From assembly GCF_022458985.1 (NCBI RefSeq), contig NC_061781.1, positions 9,823,501 through 9,887,500 of the forward strand: a stretch of 64,000 nucleotides of DNA, in the 5' to 3' direction. The stretch comes from Mugil cephalus (Eukaryota > Chordata > Actinopteri > Mugiliformes > Mugilidae). The notes under the pieces were generated by a model that was given only the letters and a program-made list of their open reading frames with translations, made no database searches and had not been told where the DNA came from. Within the stretch, counting starts at the first letter, position 1, and each line of letters opens with the position of its first letter. Shown here one piece after another: positions 33,601 through 46,512 of the stretch. The translations under genes and the position numbers were made by a program.

Positions 33601-35289
33601 GAATACTCGCTTCACTTTGCCTTCTGCGGTCTCCACTTATCCCCAGTTCTTCTCTTTGGCATCACCGCTTTGTTATTCTTTATACACCGACAGTGTCTAC
33701 AGTCACTATGTATATATTAAAGACGTCCATCAATGACACAGAGTTTGTCGTATTCTGGCTTCTTTTAACAATTCGCCAATTTTACGACGGTGTTTTTCAT
33801 TTTGACTTTTAATTTCTTTCAATTTTAAAACGGTCGTCACAAGATTCTGAGTCAGTGTCTTTACTGAGCACAAACAATGCTCCACATTGTTCAAACGCAA
33901 TCATATTGATGTGGACAAGGTCATAAATCTGAATGTAGTAACTGGCAAAAACCAAAATCTTTAAACGAATGGATTATTAACATGCAGTGGAATGGAAGCA
34001 AGGTGTGTCTCTACTCTCTATTTGGATGCCAATCCTAACCCTGACCCTAAGTACCAAAAACATGGACATAGTATTATTTATTTAAAAAAAAAGATTTGAA
34101 TTTAGTTGTTAATTTCTTTAGTTATGGGTTTTTAGTATTCAAAAAAGTCCCCTTCCCATCGTCACCATCAACTGACTGTTCACCAGCGACTTCTACTTCC
34201 ACTGTTGACCCGGTGGTGATTCTACGTCCATGCCTTCCTACAGACTACGATGAGCCCAGATCAGGCAGAAATACATTTTGTATATTTAGCCTTCCTGTCT
34301 CTCAAGCACACATACTTGAAATGCCAGCTGGCATACTCTACTTTGCATAACAACTCCCCCCGGCGCAAATATAGCCTCCCTGTGTGCTCCCTGCTGTAGT
34401 GCTCATAGCGATCCTTGCACAAACATAGCACCTAATGCAGCATAAGCAAATCAAACTGGCTGCAAAGACCAGGGTCGAGTTTTATCAAAATTCTTCACAT
34501 TCTGTAACACTGCAGTAAGCGCTGCGCTTACACCCTAACGTGCGTTTCAAATGCAGCTTTTTTTCCTGCACCGTCATCACTTTAACTGGCCTATCAGGTG
34601 ACAAAATATATTATTCTTGATCTGAGAAGGTAATTCAAGCATCTGGAAAACTTCCCGCCAGGCTGGAGACAACCAAGCCAGGACATCGGCTCGTAACTCT
34701 TGCTCCAATCACACTGCCTGAGAGACAATACAGCGTGTGAGTTATGAGGCATATGAGAGCGGAGATATGTCCCAAGGAATGATAAAGATTCGAAACACCA
34801 CTATTTTGTAATACAACAACAAAAGCACGCTAACACGATACATGTCGATGGGTTAGAGGCTCTTTTAGAGAAGGTGATGCAGGTTTTATTGTGTGTTTAA
34901 AAATCCTGCAGAGCAAAATCTATTACACTATTACATTACGCACTGATAGAATTTCTCTGATCGTGTAAAAGTTATAATAAACAGCTATGAGGTGGTTTCC
35001 AGTGACGTTGTTTAATTTTAAAGTAAAACCTTAATTTTAGTCCACAATTAACCACAATGCCTTTGCTTCTGTCCTCTACTTACAAGCGGGCATAAAAATC
35101 ACAAAACTCCTTATAGACTTTGACATCGCTCTTCCTCCTCTGGGAGTTGGACACGGGGACCTCATCCTCTCCCCCATCGCCGCCCTGAAGCCTCTGGTGG
35201 TAGCCGTTCAGGTCTCTGTGAAAACCGCGATCCGGGGCTTCGGCATCCTCGGGTATAGCGTGCGGCAGGGCACGGCCGTTCATCTCCAT
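24511..35289 (-). CDS. lims1: LIMS1 / PINCH1: five-LIM-domain adaptor, canonical form
   Basis: PINCH1 joins integrin-linked kinase (via LIM1) and parvin in focal adhesions. LIM4 binds NCK2 and LIM5 binds RSU1 in mammals. Canonical exons, 5' to 3': 35084-35289, 31061-31220, 29368-29434, 29110-29230, 28612-28761, 28068-28218, 27090-27182, 26458-26506, 26248-26323, 24511-24625. They sum to 1188 nt (395 residues; the long human form is 387). The protein reads [20 protein letters not shown] at the shared core and ends [11 protein letters not shown], close to human. All zinc ligands of the five LIM domains are present. The first exon's ATG is at 35287-35289 or two codons later at 35281-35283. Two other first exons (41.4 and 48.6 kb) and two duplicated downstream exons (27711-27803, 25763-25907) make further isoforms likely. 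Confidence 0.96.
25763..25907 (-). CDS. lims1: lims1 alternative terminal exon (paralogous end of LIM5, different tail)
   Basis: This second terminal exon follows a CTATCAG acceptor in the same phase as the canonical one. It reads [20 protein letters not shown], then [10 protein letters not shown], a Lys/Asp-rich stretch, and ends LLIPMCL with a TGA at 25763-25765. About 18 of the first 30 residues equal the canonical exon, and both zinc cysteines are kept. A minus-strand AATAAA at 25572-25577, about 190 nt past the stop, gives it its own poly(A) site. It therefore looks functional, not a relic. Its product would be ten residues longer, with a hydrophobic C-terminus. Confidence 0.85.
26248..26506 (-). 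other. lims1: lims1 shared exons of LIM5 (26458-26506 and 26248-26323)
   Basis: The first exon (49 nt) reads [16 protein letters not shown] and the second (76 nt) [20 protein letters not shown], giving the first half of LIM5. They are single copy, so both sets of duplicated exons must splice to or from this constant unit. Donor and acceptor sites are strong (GTGAGA, GTAAGT, TTCCAG). Confidence 0.93.
27090..27182 (-). CDS. lims1: lims1 exon 7b: canonical second zinc finger of LIM4
   Basis: This 93-nt, phase 0-0 exon reads [20 protein letters not shown] and continues [11 protein letters not shown], identical in style to human LIMS1. It contains the His-x2-Cys-x2-Cys ... Cys-x2-His ligands of the second zinc of LIM4. 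Acceptor TTGCAG, donor GTAACA. Confidence 0.95.
27711..27803 (-). CDS. lims1: lims1 exon 7a: duplicated alternative second zinc finger of LIM4
   Basis: A second 93-nt, phase 0-0 exon sits 528 bp upstream of exon 7b. It reads [20 protein letters not shown] and [11 protein letters not shown]. All four zinc ligands are in place. Eighteen of 31 residues match exon 7b. Acceptor ACGTAG and donor GTGAGG are good. The exact length match, the frame and the intact ligands point to a tandem exon duplication used as an alternative, probably mutually exclusive, exon. Joint inclusion would keep frame but insert an extra half-LIM. Confidence 0.87.
30190..30545. repeat. Degenerate teleost interspersed repeat in a lims1 intron
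   Basis: Words such as 'gggttggacccccttctgtc' and 'cttcatggcacagattcaac', and an end reading gtacctaataatgtgaccag, match a very widespread fish DNA repeat of several hundred bases. This copy is internally deleted and no coding frame remains. I cannot assign the superfamily. Confidence 0.55.
31221..35083 (-). other. lims1 intron between the 35.3-kb first exon and the core
   Basis: The 3.9-kb intron has no recognisable exon. It holds a (CA)n-type microsatellite at about 32624-32681 and an (AT)n at 32913-32925. Open frames here are short and repeat-derived. Confidence 0.5.
35084..35289 (-). CDS. lims1: lims1 alternative first exon A (long N-terminus)
   Basis: The exon starts [20 protein letters not shown] and ends [15 protein letters not shown] plus two bases. 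It matches the human long isoform, which has RARPCIIPEN and [15 protein letters not shown]. Its GTAAGT donor at 35078-35083 leaves phase 2, which exon 31061-31220 completes to give R-F-N-M-A-N. The product is 395 residues. A (CA)n repeat at 35507-35538 lies in the 5' flank. Confidence 0.9.
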
Positions 35290-35504
35290 GCTCCTCTACA
35301 ACGGATTCAATCAACCGCAAAAGTCCACCTGACGTCCTGCGACTGCCGTCAAAACTCCTCACGCCCCGATAAAAATCCTCCGCAGTCCTTCAGCGTCCAG
35401 CGTTCGTGATGGGAATGCAGCAAGCGGCGAGAAGTGTAATCCACGAGACGGAGAAGGAAACACCGACCAGACTGCGCTGGCACTACTCCCCCTCTCTCCC
35501 TCTG

Positions 35505-35541
<37 letters not shown>

Positions 35542-36965
35542 CTCTCTCGGACTCACTCCCCCTTTCTCTCTTCCCCCATCAACTCTTTTTCTCTTTTGCT
35601 CACACACTCAGCCCGTCACACTTGCTGTCTATTCTTGGGCAGGTTACGGAAATTAAAGAGCCCACCCTGACGCCTGCCCAGACAGAGGTCACTGTGTCAT
35701 GGTGCACCACCCCGACACACACACACACTTAGTGTAGCATGTAGGAGGAGGAGGTGGGGGGGGATTTGTATCCTCCTGGATGATATCAATCTTCGTGTGT
35801 GTGTGTTAAACTGCTGGAACTCTCAGCTTTTTGGGAGATTTAACAACGCATCTCCAGCCCAGTGTTGCGCAAAGTAGGAATGTCGCACTGAGAAGCAGAG
35901 AGGCGAAAAGGGAGACGGATGCCAAAATGACAGGAATAGAGCAAATAACAAACTACTGTTTATTTCAGCGACTGAATAAACACAGTAGAGCACAAAACCA
36001 AGCAAAAGTGTTTAGACAAACACACAGGCGCCAAAATATAAGCCAAATGTTGTCTAATCTGTGTGCTCCTACTGATACGGAATACGCAGCTGACGCCAGC
36101 TGGAAAAACTGATCTAAGTTAATGGAGAATTAATTGTGACATAGCTGATTTCATTTGGAGGCTCGCTTTGTTTCACCATCAACCACAAGAATCTGTGTCT
36201 TTTTCCCTTCGCTTTATCCTTGTGACGCAGCCACACATTCGAACTTTAGGCTTTGGCACGTGACCAGGGTCATGTTTGGCTTTGGTCACCACAATGAGAT
36301 CAGACTGACAAGCGCAGTTTGAGTCTTTGCACATTTACGCACCATTTCCAAATGCACTTTAACCCCCCTACTGGTAAACAATGTCATGGGATTATTTATG
36401 GACTGCTTATTTTTGTCAGTGAAGCCCCCGTGGTAGGATTCAAACTTAGGACATATTGGAAACATGGTATGACTTGTGTCCATAGAACAGCTTGAATATC
36501 AGTCTACAACATCTGATAGTACCTATAGAGTTACGATTATGAAATATGCTCATCATCCTTCAAACTCCTTTACTGGCGTAAGGCTCGGCATTCCAGCCAA
36601 CCCATGACTGACTGCGTCTCTCCTCTGGGTAGATGATACCTCTTTATGTGGTTAAACCAAACTGGCATCTCAAATTAATGACCACTTCCCGAACCATCAA
36701 AACAACACCAAGCCTCTTCCGGAAATACACTCTAGTGAAGCAAACACGTTCGACGCTCCGCCGGGGAACAGCCGCTGAGTTAATACTGGAAAATTAAGGC
36801 ACGACAAACGAATGATTAAATCCATACAAAAAGTAAATTGCAGCAATGTTCTAATTCTGTGTGTGTGTCCTGAGTCCTTCAGTACAACAGTCTCCTACAT
36901 GACTCCATTCTACAAATAGACATCCAGTGGAGCCTCAACTCCAAACTAGGTGCTGGCAGCTGCTG

Positions 36966-37019
<54 letters not shown>

Positions 37020-40000
37020 GTGTGTGAGAGTTTGTATACATAGTAGGGGCCAACTCTACGTAGCCCCAGAACGGGGCTACCAAAAAGAACACCCATTAAT
37101 TTGCATTTTTCAATCATATCTTTGGCGTCTTTCTAAGCCTGCCTGTTTGAAGGGATCATCAAAGGCTTCTGTATTTTTCCCCTAACGTGACTCGTCTTTC
37201 AACTGTTTGTTTTCCATCAAAAGAGGGCCTTGATTCTAAAACGAGTGACACAACACGCCAAACATATCACCAGCTACTATTTAAAACCTCCAGAGCCTTT
37301 TAATTGTCTGTTGAGATGGAATCACAGCCACGAGGAACATGTGCTCGGTAACCGGGATACAATGGACAGAGGGTGGGTGCTCCACAGGAAAGTCTCCTCC
37401 TTCTTACAGTTATTTAAAAGTATCCCACCCTAAAAGTTAAACGAAACAGGAATAAATTGGTTCCCTCGTATCCGAACTGATCCTCATGAGTTGTGACAAA
37501 AGTGACAGCGTAGACACACTACATGCAGTAAAACAGAAATTTACTCAATGATCGCTTTTGTTGCCCAAACACTGAAACATTTTTGGACAGTCTGTAGTCT
37601 GAGTCCAAAACCAGGTTGTGCAGGACATTCTTAAGTTGATCTTCTCACCAACTGCAAATCTGAAGATGGGGCCTGTGGCATTATTTAGTTTGTTGTTTAA
37701 GTTCATGAGTTTGTTTCTACCATTTAGACAAAGCAATACGAAGATGTAGAGGTTTCCAGTGCCAACGAGAGAGAGAAAGACTGAGAGGGAATGAGAGTGA
37801 GCGTTGATGTGGATGTCAACCTGAGCTTAAAAATGGCCACAGCAACTGTCAGCAGGCGACTAAAAGTCTCTGGTGTGTTCCCTCAGTGCGATAGCATTTT
37901 GAGACTTCCTAAAGGGGTCATTAAAGTCAGTGGAGGGGTCAAAGTTCAGGTTATCCCTGTCAAATTCTTAGAAAAGGGGTAGAAACTATACTGTCCTGAC
38001 AGAATGAAATGGGGATTCAAAGCAACAGTTCAGGGTGACGTCATTTTTATTTTTTATCTGCGAATACATGGTAAATTTTTTTTTTTACTATGTATTCCAT
38101 ATAAAAAGAATGCTAGATCAATCTAGAAAGGCTACTTAAACAAAGGCAACTGGACTTTATTTTTTTTCTTCAAGTGGTTTCTACTAAATATCTAGGCAGG
38201 AGTTTCTCTTTCATTTAGAAACATCTGTGGAAGTCCATTTGAAAGGGACATGACTTGGGGCCTGTGAACAACACAATACTCATCTGCAGTTACAGGAAGT
38301 TGTTCTGATTAACCTGGCTGCTTTCTTCACAATGAGTGGCACTCCACAGTGTAGTCATGTGATCTCACTCCTTGATTTCCTTGGCAAAGACGTGTTTTGT
38401 CAGCTTGTGCTGCTGTTGTACATCCACTTACAAGCGATGGCTGTACAACAGAAGTTGGATATGGATATTCACAAAGGAGGAATTTTTTTTCTTGCTGGTG
38501 TTTGGATTAGTTTGATTAGCTTATCCTGTAATTTCCTATTTTAACCTCAATTAATGATATACTATATTTTCTTCCAATTGTTTTCTCCTGTTCCTTTGTA
38601 ATAAGGATAAATTACACTAATAAATAGGAGTTCCTGATAACTAACGAGCAAGCCCGGAAAACCACAAAAATATCTGCAGGGCAGAAAGTATATGAGAATA
38701 AATAGAAATTTATCTAATTTATTTTTCAAACTTTTCTTACTTTATGCATTATGCAGACTGCAATTTTAAAATTGGAACACAATGACTTTGCTCAGCTGGG
38801 GAAAGACAAGCAGACTCAAATCAAACACACCCTGGTCGCACACACACACACACACTCACTGTGTCAACAGCAACCATGGCAACACAGACATGAGGGCTGC
38901 TTGGGCAAAACCTTTTTTTGTCCTCAGGCAAAACATGAAGTGCATTCACACTAGCACAAGCGCACATAACTGAGTGACACACACTGATTAAGTCAGCGTG
39001 TAAACATAATTTATGGCTAACATTAATCTGTTTGGCACTTTTTGTCCAGAGGGACCTGCACTATCAAGGGTCCAACCCCTCTTAACTGTTCAGGATATAA
39101 AAACATACCGCCCCAAAGCATAATAGTCTTGACTGTAAATTTAGAAGCAATTTGTAAGTACTTATGTTTTTGTACGAAACGATTTAAAGGTCTGAATGTA
39201 TTTAATGAAATGATTAATTTATTAATTTTGTCACAGGTTTAAATTAAGATCACATTGGACTTAATTATTTATACTTTTCAATTAAGGGTGAGCATCTTAT
39301 TCTAGTGATTATTGAAGATTTGGATGAAATCAGATCAGTATCTTAGTCCTACTATTAGTTCTGTCCTCATGATAAGCACAGACTAACTAGTGGAATAATA
39401 TGCTAGTGCATGTGGAGGCTGGACAAGTTTGGCAAAAGAAGGAATTTTTCTTCTAGTTCTGTTTTCGTAGCAGATCATCGATGGCGAAGAATTTTCCTTT
39501 GATTGTCATCATGGCATTACAATCAGACAGTGTACCCCAACAAACAGAAAAGAATTCTCCTTTTGCAACAAGCACGTTCTTGTCTAAAGCACAGTGAACC
39601 TTTTTCTCACCACCACCAGCGTTTTCTTTTATGCTCAGTTGGTGGAAATTCATGGCGTTACCGTTTTGTACCTCTCTCATGGCTATAGTTTCCCTTCTAT
39701 TCATCTCCAGCTATGCAGGGCTGCAAAGTGAAAACAATGCATAATAAGTTCCTTAAATGGCAACTTAAGTCTGCCTCCAAGAGTGACTCTATCCCCACTG
39801 ACCTCACTTTTAAAGTTAACAGAAAAAATAAACACATTCACAGCCTGCTACGCGTTGTCTCCACTGAAATGGCACCATGGCTTCCAGCTGCTTTGAGTGG
39901 CAGGTAGATGCCATCTAGCTGCCTCTGGCTGTTTGCGTCAGCGACCAGCCTCAGCTCCGGTGACGCTCCACCTCTTTGGTGTTTGGACATTTAGGATGGG

Positions 40001-41360
40001 GGCAGCTTGAGAACACTCTAATGCTTCTATGAGATGGCTATAGGTGACATCACAGAAGGTTAGTCTGTCTTTATATTCTGACCATTGCTTTAGTTTAATC
40101 TACTTAAAGCCTTTTCAGAATATATCATTTTTTTTACATGTAGCATAGATTAAATGAATGTATCGTATCGTTTGCAACCGTGTATTTTCAAAGCTTTGCC
40201 TTGAACGATTGGTCTTGAGATCCTTGTAAACATGAACCCAACATATTATATCAATTACTCCGTGAATGAAATATAGGCCTTGGTGTAAAAGCAAGAAGAT
40301 TTTTGATTTCAGCTAAGCTGTGTTTTTGCAAAGAATGTAAAAGTCTTCCTTAGTCAGCAAAGATCATGTCTTCGGGCTCCACTACAAAGGCTTCGTTTTT
40401 ATTTAATAGTGCAAATACTGTGTTCGGGACAACAGCCAGCGTGACAGGTACACATCACCGTGTCACACCACCTGGTGTGAGCTATACTTAAATGGTAGAA
40501 GAAGAAGAGGGGAGGCTGCACAGCAAAAAGTGAGGTGTCTGTGGCTCGTCTGGGGACACCTTTAAAGAGAGAGCTCCCTCTTTCCAGCCACATTCCTCAC
40601 ATTGCTACATTCCTCCAACCACCTCACAGGAAGAGAGGGAGAGGGAGAGAGAGATGAGGTGGGAGTGACTTTTGTAGACAAAAAAAAAATCAAATAAAAA
40701 AAAAAATCAACAACTATCTGATGTTATCGTATTGTGAAACCGGCATTGCAAAACTCTGCACATATTGTACAAGTCTATTTCTCCAGCTCACATGACTCAG
40801 AGGAATTCAACCGACAGCTGATCAAATACTCCACCATATTTAAACTCATCAATCCTTGTGATTACTTTACAAACAGATAAAAGCTTTGGGGGTGGTATGT
40901 TTCGTGAGCAACTCTCAAAGGCTTCGACGTTGTGTAAGACGGTGTTAGTCAACTCCAGCCGATAAGCAGCTGGTAAGCCCTTCCAAGAGGCAATAAAACA
41001 ATCATGGTCCCAAGAACCTGGACACACACTAACACGTTTTGCTAGTACACAATGGTTAAAATTAATTCCTTAATTCTTACGCAGTCCCTCGTTGGACAAC
41101 AATGTTTAACCGCGGGGACATCGGTAACTATTAACGTGGACAGCAATAGAAGACTGAAACAAAAGCGGCTCAGAGTTTTCGTGGTTTATAAAGCTGCATA
41201 TATGAGGTTAAAACATTAGACACTGTCAGACTGAGCATGTCATTCAGATGTAGGTCATGACATACAAGGCAACTAACAGCCATCACACGGCTCAATCAAC
41301 AAGCGGATCCTCCTCAAAACGTTTGACGCAAAATGTTAGCCTTCTCTAAGGTAGACTCAC
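35290..41360 (-). other. lims1 upstream intron between first exons A and B
   Basis: No exon or transposon was recognised in this 6-kb stretch. It contains (CA)n at 35507-35538, (TG)n at 36969-37010, and short purine-rich and A-rich tracts around 40630-40710. Confidence 0.45.
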
Positions 41361-41461
41361 CTGAGGCTGTCTCTTGCCAGACTTCCATAGCTGTCTGGTC
41401 TCTCCTGTCTTCGTCGGTACAAGTCTGAGTTTGACAACTCCTTCAGCCTCAAAGAGTTCAT
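41361..41461 (-). CDS. lims1: lims1 alternative first exon B
   Basis: From an ATG at 41459-41461 the exon reads MNSLRLKELSNSDLYRRRQE and continues RPDSYGSLARDSL plus two bases, followed by a GTGAGT donor at 41355-41360. The LKELS-LYRRR pattern resembles an alternative N-terminus I recall for mammalian LIMS proteins. It ends in phase 2, exactly like exons A and C, giving S-N-M-A-N after splicing. Product about 360 residues. Its 5' flank is a (TTCC)n-like pyrimidine tract on the plus strand at 41490-41515. Confidence 0.75.
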
Positions 41462-44400
41462 CTCCCCTTTGCCTCTCTCTCTCACCCTCCCTCCTTTCCT
41501 TCCTTCCTTCCTTTCGACCCCTTGTCTGCTAAGAACACTCAGTCCACACTATTAAGAATGGTCCGAAGAAAGTGTGTTCGTGCGTTTGATTCAAACAGAA
41601 AGGTTTAGTCTTGTTTTGCTCTTGCTCTGTCCCATACTCAAGTCTAGGACTCAAACCCTTGGACGAGGACAGATACAGAGGTGTGGCCTCACAGCCTGCA
41701 CACCTATCAGCTACTTCTTGATCCTCCTCCCCCCTCCTGCAGCAGGTAGAGGGTGAACACATCAGAGGAAAAGAGACAGACAAAGAGCGTCATTGCCTTT
41801 TATGACTTTTCCCTCAGTGTCTCTATTGGTCCAAGCTTTGCACCGATGCAGGATGAAAACAACAAAAGGTGATAGTCAGTAAAGTAATCACACTCATTCC
41901 AGCCAGATGTTTAAAACACTTCAGCACAGAGGTACAAGTAAGTATAATTTTCAAGTTTCACACTGATCTTAAGCTTCTCTACTGTAAGTGAAAAATAACT
42001 TTCCCAGCCAAAACAACAAACTATTGAGAAGCAGTGAAATGTCAACTCATGAATAATTCATTGAAATGTTACGTGGGAACAAGCGCTCCTCTTCCACAGA
42101 CACAAAACCCCACAGATGCACATTTTCATACGCAGCTGAAAGTTCCCTCTCAGACTTGTTTAATTAAGAACACAGCCATCGAAACTGGAACAGGACTGTT
42201 CAGGCGATGGGAAAGCAAACAATTCGGGTTAACAAGCAGCCCGGGATGAAATGTAAACAGAGCTTGTATGTTGGGGACATAAAACATAAATGCAATCTGC
42301 AGACTAGGCTGTGTGTTCAAACAAGTGTTTAAAAAGATGAGCAAAGCAGGAATTAGTGTCCGCCGTGGTCATCTTCAACTATTCATTCATTTTACAGTTA
42401 TCGACTTGATTGAAAAACTGCCCAGAGTGCATCATGGGATCTGCACTTCCCAGTCTGCAGGACATTTGAAGCAGACACCAAAACTACCAAGACTGCTGAA
42501 CACATGCAGTATTTTTATTTCACTTCCTCATGAGAATTACCCTGCTGTACAGACACTACCAGCCAAAACTTTAGACACACTTTTTCACGACGCTACTCCG
42601 TAATATAGAAACCTTTTGTTTCATTTCACATAAAATTACCTTCTATTTGCACGATCGGGGATGTTGCAATATCATTTCACTGCAGCTGTACCCGATTCTG
42701 TACATTAAGCACGAAATTAACGAATTAAAACCCTGAACCCAAATAAACACTTTCAATTCTGACTGATGACTTAGTGAAGGTGTCAATTAGTTGTTGGAGT
42801 TGGAATCAATAATCAGAATTATTTCTGGATGAACAAATGTTAAGGCAGCCTCTAGGGGAAAAAAAAAAAAGGGTGCATCATTTCAAAATTTGCCTTCTTG
42901 GTGGGATTAATTGCTGCTACTTGTCTCATTCCATCAGTGCACAAACAAACATCCACTAAGGTTGGACGGTGTCTGAAGGTCATTGGGAGGAGCAACAGAA
43001 AGCATCTCTGTCTTGAATATGCACAGACAGACACATGCCGTGTACCTGTGCACAGTTTGCAATCGCACAGAGTCATTCTCAGCAGCTTGCCTTGACCTGC
43101 TCAGCATTCCACACAGATTCGGGAAACACGCACACTCACAGCCGCTGTGCTGAACTTCAACGCAGGTTCACATCCAGGAGCAGGAGCAGCTGCAGCCGGG
43201 TCACAGGATGTCTGAGTTTGCCACAACATTCACGATGAATCACAGAATCTCTCCATCCGCTACTTTGTATTTCAGGCAATTTGTAAAAGCATTCACCAAA
43301 TGTATGAATAAAAAAGAAATCGCAATACAATCATAATACAAATAAGATCTACATCTAAAGGTTAACAGAAGTAAGCAAAACTTAAAGTAAAAGCGTGTTG
43401 GACTGAAGCCGTGCACATTAACAACTGCAAATAGCGATTACTGTGTCTTGGAATAAAGCTGTGCGCTGACAAAGTTTTGAGGTGATATAAATGTGTTGAC
43501 AATGTTGCCTTATATACACACTCACAGACTCATCATTACCACACACACACTCTCCGCCATGATTTCACTGCCACCGAGTGGACATTGCAGGTATTACAGC
43601 TGGTTTATAAAGTCTGATGTTGACTGAAAACAAATACAAAACGCAGAAAACGTCATATTATGTTAAATGATTGATGGACACGTGGGAGCACCGACATATT
43701 TAATACATACTTCTAAAACTGTGACAAATAAACTGAACAGTATTTATTCATGAATGTTCTTTTCTGTATTTAATTACATCTCATTACCCTTTCCCTGCTG
43801 CAATCCCTGATTCAAACCATTTAAGTCTTTGCACAGGAACTATTCTTTGCACAGGCGCTATTTAGTGTTAAATAAAATAAAAAAAATGCGATCATGCCAT
43901 CGCTCACACCCATAACAGGAAGTGCACACAGCAGTCTAAAAGCTGAGCCACAGTGCAAGATTTCAAATTGACTGTTCTGCAACAAAAAAACAAAACAAAA
44001 AAGAAACAAACATCAATGCTCCTGCAATCCTAATAAAATAACAATAAAATAAACTTCTCTTACCAGTGCGGTGACAAACTGCAGAGAGGATATTTCAGTT
44101 GTTGCTAAAGTCCCTTTTGGTGTCACTGAAAACACTCCTACTGTTGTTATCTTAGTCCGCATGGCCACATCACTTCCTGTTTGCTGTAGTGTGTGTGTGT
44201 GAGGCTGTGAAAGCTTGTGTCCACTTCTGCCTATGTGCTAGTACTGTGTGTGTGAGAGAGATACGAGGAGGCATAAAACCGGCAGGCACGCTTCTAGCAG
44301 TGTGTGTGCGTGTGTGTGTGTGATTTAGGCTACTTTTCAGGATGGAGGCAGGGCGTGAGGAGGTCGGGGGAGTTTCAGTTTTTAAACATATGACACGTTA

Positions 44401-45719
44401 ATTTGGTCAAAAATCTGGGAGACAAATGAAAGATAAGTCCTGAAGTACAAATAAAATAGCATGCACATCAGTCATCCTTTATATAGACATCATTGAGGAA
44501 GTGCTGGAGGACTATTGCACATCTGTTGCTTGATACTTCCTTTTGCATCATCATTCATTGGTCCTATAAACACACACTTGACATAGACCACGGTCAGCGT
44601 AGGTGGAGCAGGAGTCGTTTGTCGGTATGAGTGGTAAATAGGGGCGAGATAATAAAGAACCTCCAAAATTGGTAAAATCACAGATGTTCGCCAAAATCAG
44701 ATGGAAACAGAAGCTCACGTCTTGTGGATGAGTGGAAAATCGTTTCAGAAATACCTCTTCATGACGAGGCTGCAAGTCAAGGAGGCACTCCAGGGTGTAA
44801 GTGGATATATTTTGTTTTCAGTAATCAAGAGTAAATCTCATGACCAGAAACTCAGCAGGAGATGAAAATCCACAATAACATAAATGTCAGGCTGACCTTA
44901 CCAAAATATATAAAACAGAAAAAAAAAAAACAGAGTTGGAACACAGTTTTCTGGTCTGATGCAAAATCAACCTCTATTAAAATGGTACAAAAAAAGGAAA
45001 GTGCAAAAGAAAATAAAGGAACAAGCAAGGATGTCCCAGACAGCTCTTTGTGTCTTAACATAAAACTACAGAAAAACGGAGACATGCAGTGTTACAGTGT
45101 TAGAGTTCAACCTGAAAGCAAAGGGACTAAAACAGCGATCACGTATTATTACTATAATGATTGAATATAACAACACACAATTAGGCAGCATTAATCACAG
45201 ATATCTGACTAATTCTTGAAGTCAGAGAGCAAAAAAAGATTGGGGAGTGTTGCGGTTTCAACCCAGAGACAGTAACTTGAATGAAAAACAGAAAGAGATC
45301 AATCAATGAGGTCATCAGAGGATATATAAGTATACATAAAGAAAATAATTTAAAGTGGTATAAAGACTAGTAATTATTCCAGCATCTGCCAGTTGGAAAA
45401 TGTTCTATGGGAATGAACCACTGCATGGCTTGTTTGTTTGTCTAACTTAGCCACAGTGACACAGGAAGTTGGGACTTTAAATAGAATAGGAGACCTCTGG
45501 TGGTCAACAGACCAATATACAAGACAACAAATGGCCAATTACCGTGTCATAATCAAGTTGCAGTTTACATCCATGTCTGTCCAGACTTATACGAATAAAC
45601 AAGACTTTGAATTAGTGAAAAAAAAGGTGCAAGTGCAAAAAGTATATGGATCACCAGCATAGGTGATGAGTTGTGTTCTGAGTCTTTGAGCACCCAAATC
45701 TAACCATTCTCTAAAGCTA

Positions 45720-45992
45720 CCACCGCTTACCCTCAGTAGGGTCGCGGGGGTTTCTGGAGCCTATCCCAGCTGTCTTTGGGTGAGAGTCGGGGTAAACCCT
45801 GGACAGGTCGCCAGCCTGTCGCAGGGCTAACACTGAGACAAACAACCATTCACACTCACACCCAGGGTCAATTTAGAGTCTCCAATCAACCTAACGAGCA
45901 TGTCCACGCAGACACAGGGAGGACATGCAAACTCCACCCAGACCTCCTCGCTGGGAGGCATCAATGCTGACCACCCAGCCGCTGTGCCGCCC
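45720..45992 (-). repeat. Teleost interspersed repeat, copy 2 (inverted relative to copy 1)
   Basis: Read on the minus strand, the element starts ggcggcacagcggctgggtg and runs through the same middle words as the copy at 1594-1880. It ends with the block that on the plus strand reads ggagcctatcccagctgtct. It is longer and better preserved than copy 1. Confidence 0.6.
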
Positions 45993-46474
45993 TGACTCAA
46001 ATAGTAAACATAGTAAATGAAAACACGCCTCATGATTTTGACATAGCAATATATTATTATGCCTGTTAAGATTCTCAGTCATCCAGGTTGTGTGTGTGTG
46101 TGTGTGTACATATATATATATATATATACAACGACTTTAAGGAAACTCAAAAAGTCCAGTTTTAGCTTTTAGCGTGAGCATGTGTTCATACGAAATGTAC
46201 ATCAAATTAAATGCATTTTAATGTGAAAACACTAGTAGGTCTATAAGGCAACACTCAACATGTAAAAAGTTGATCTGAAGAGTTCAAGTGTAAGGCTGGA
46301 TTTTAAGTGTTCATCATGCCAATTAACCATCAGTGACATAAACCTGTTAAAGTGTGCTTGAAGAGAAACATCAGACCTCTCCATTAGAACCTAAATAACT
46401 TAATGCACTCTTTGTCCCGCATTGTGAGAGGCAGTCATTCAGTATAGCGGCTTTGTGAGTCACGCTTCTTCACA

Positions 46475-46512
<38 letters not shown>

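Noticed and set aside
44060..44158. Possible fourth lims1 first exon: 99-nt open frame from an ATG with a GTAAGA donor at 44054-44059
   Set aside because: It ends in phase 0, whereas the core exon needs phase 2, and the residues do not resemble any LIMS N-terminus. It could be a non-coding leader exon, but nothing supports that.
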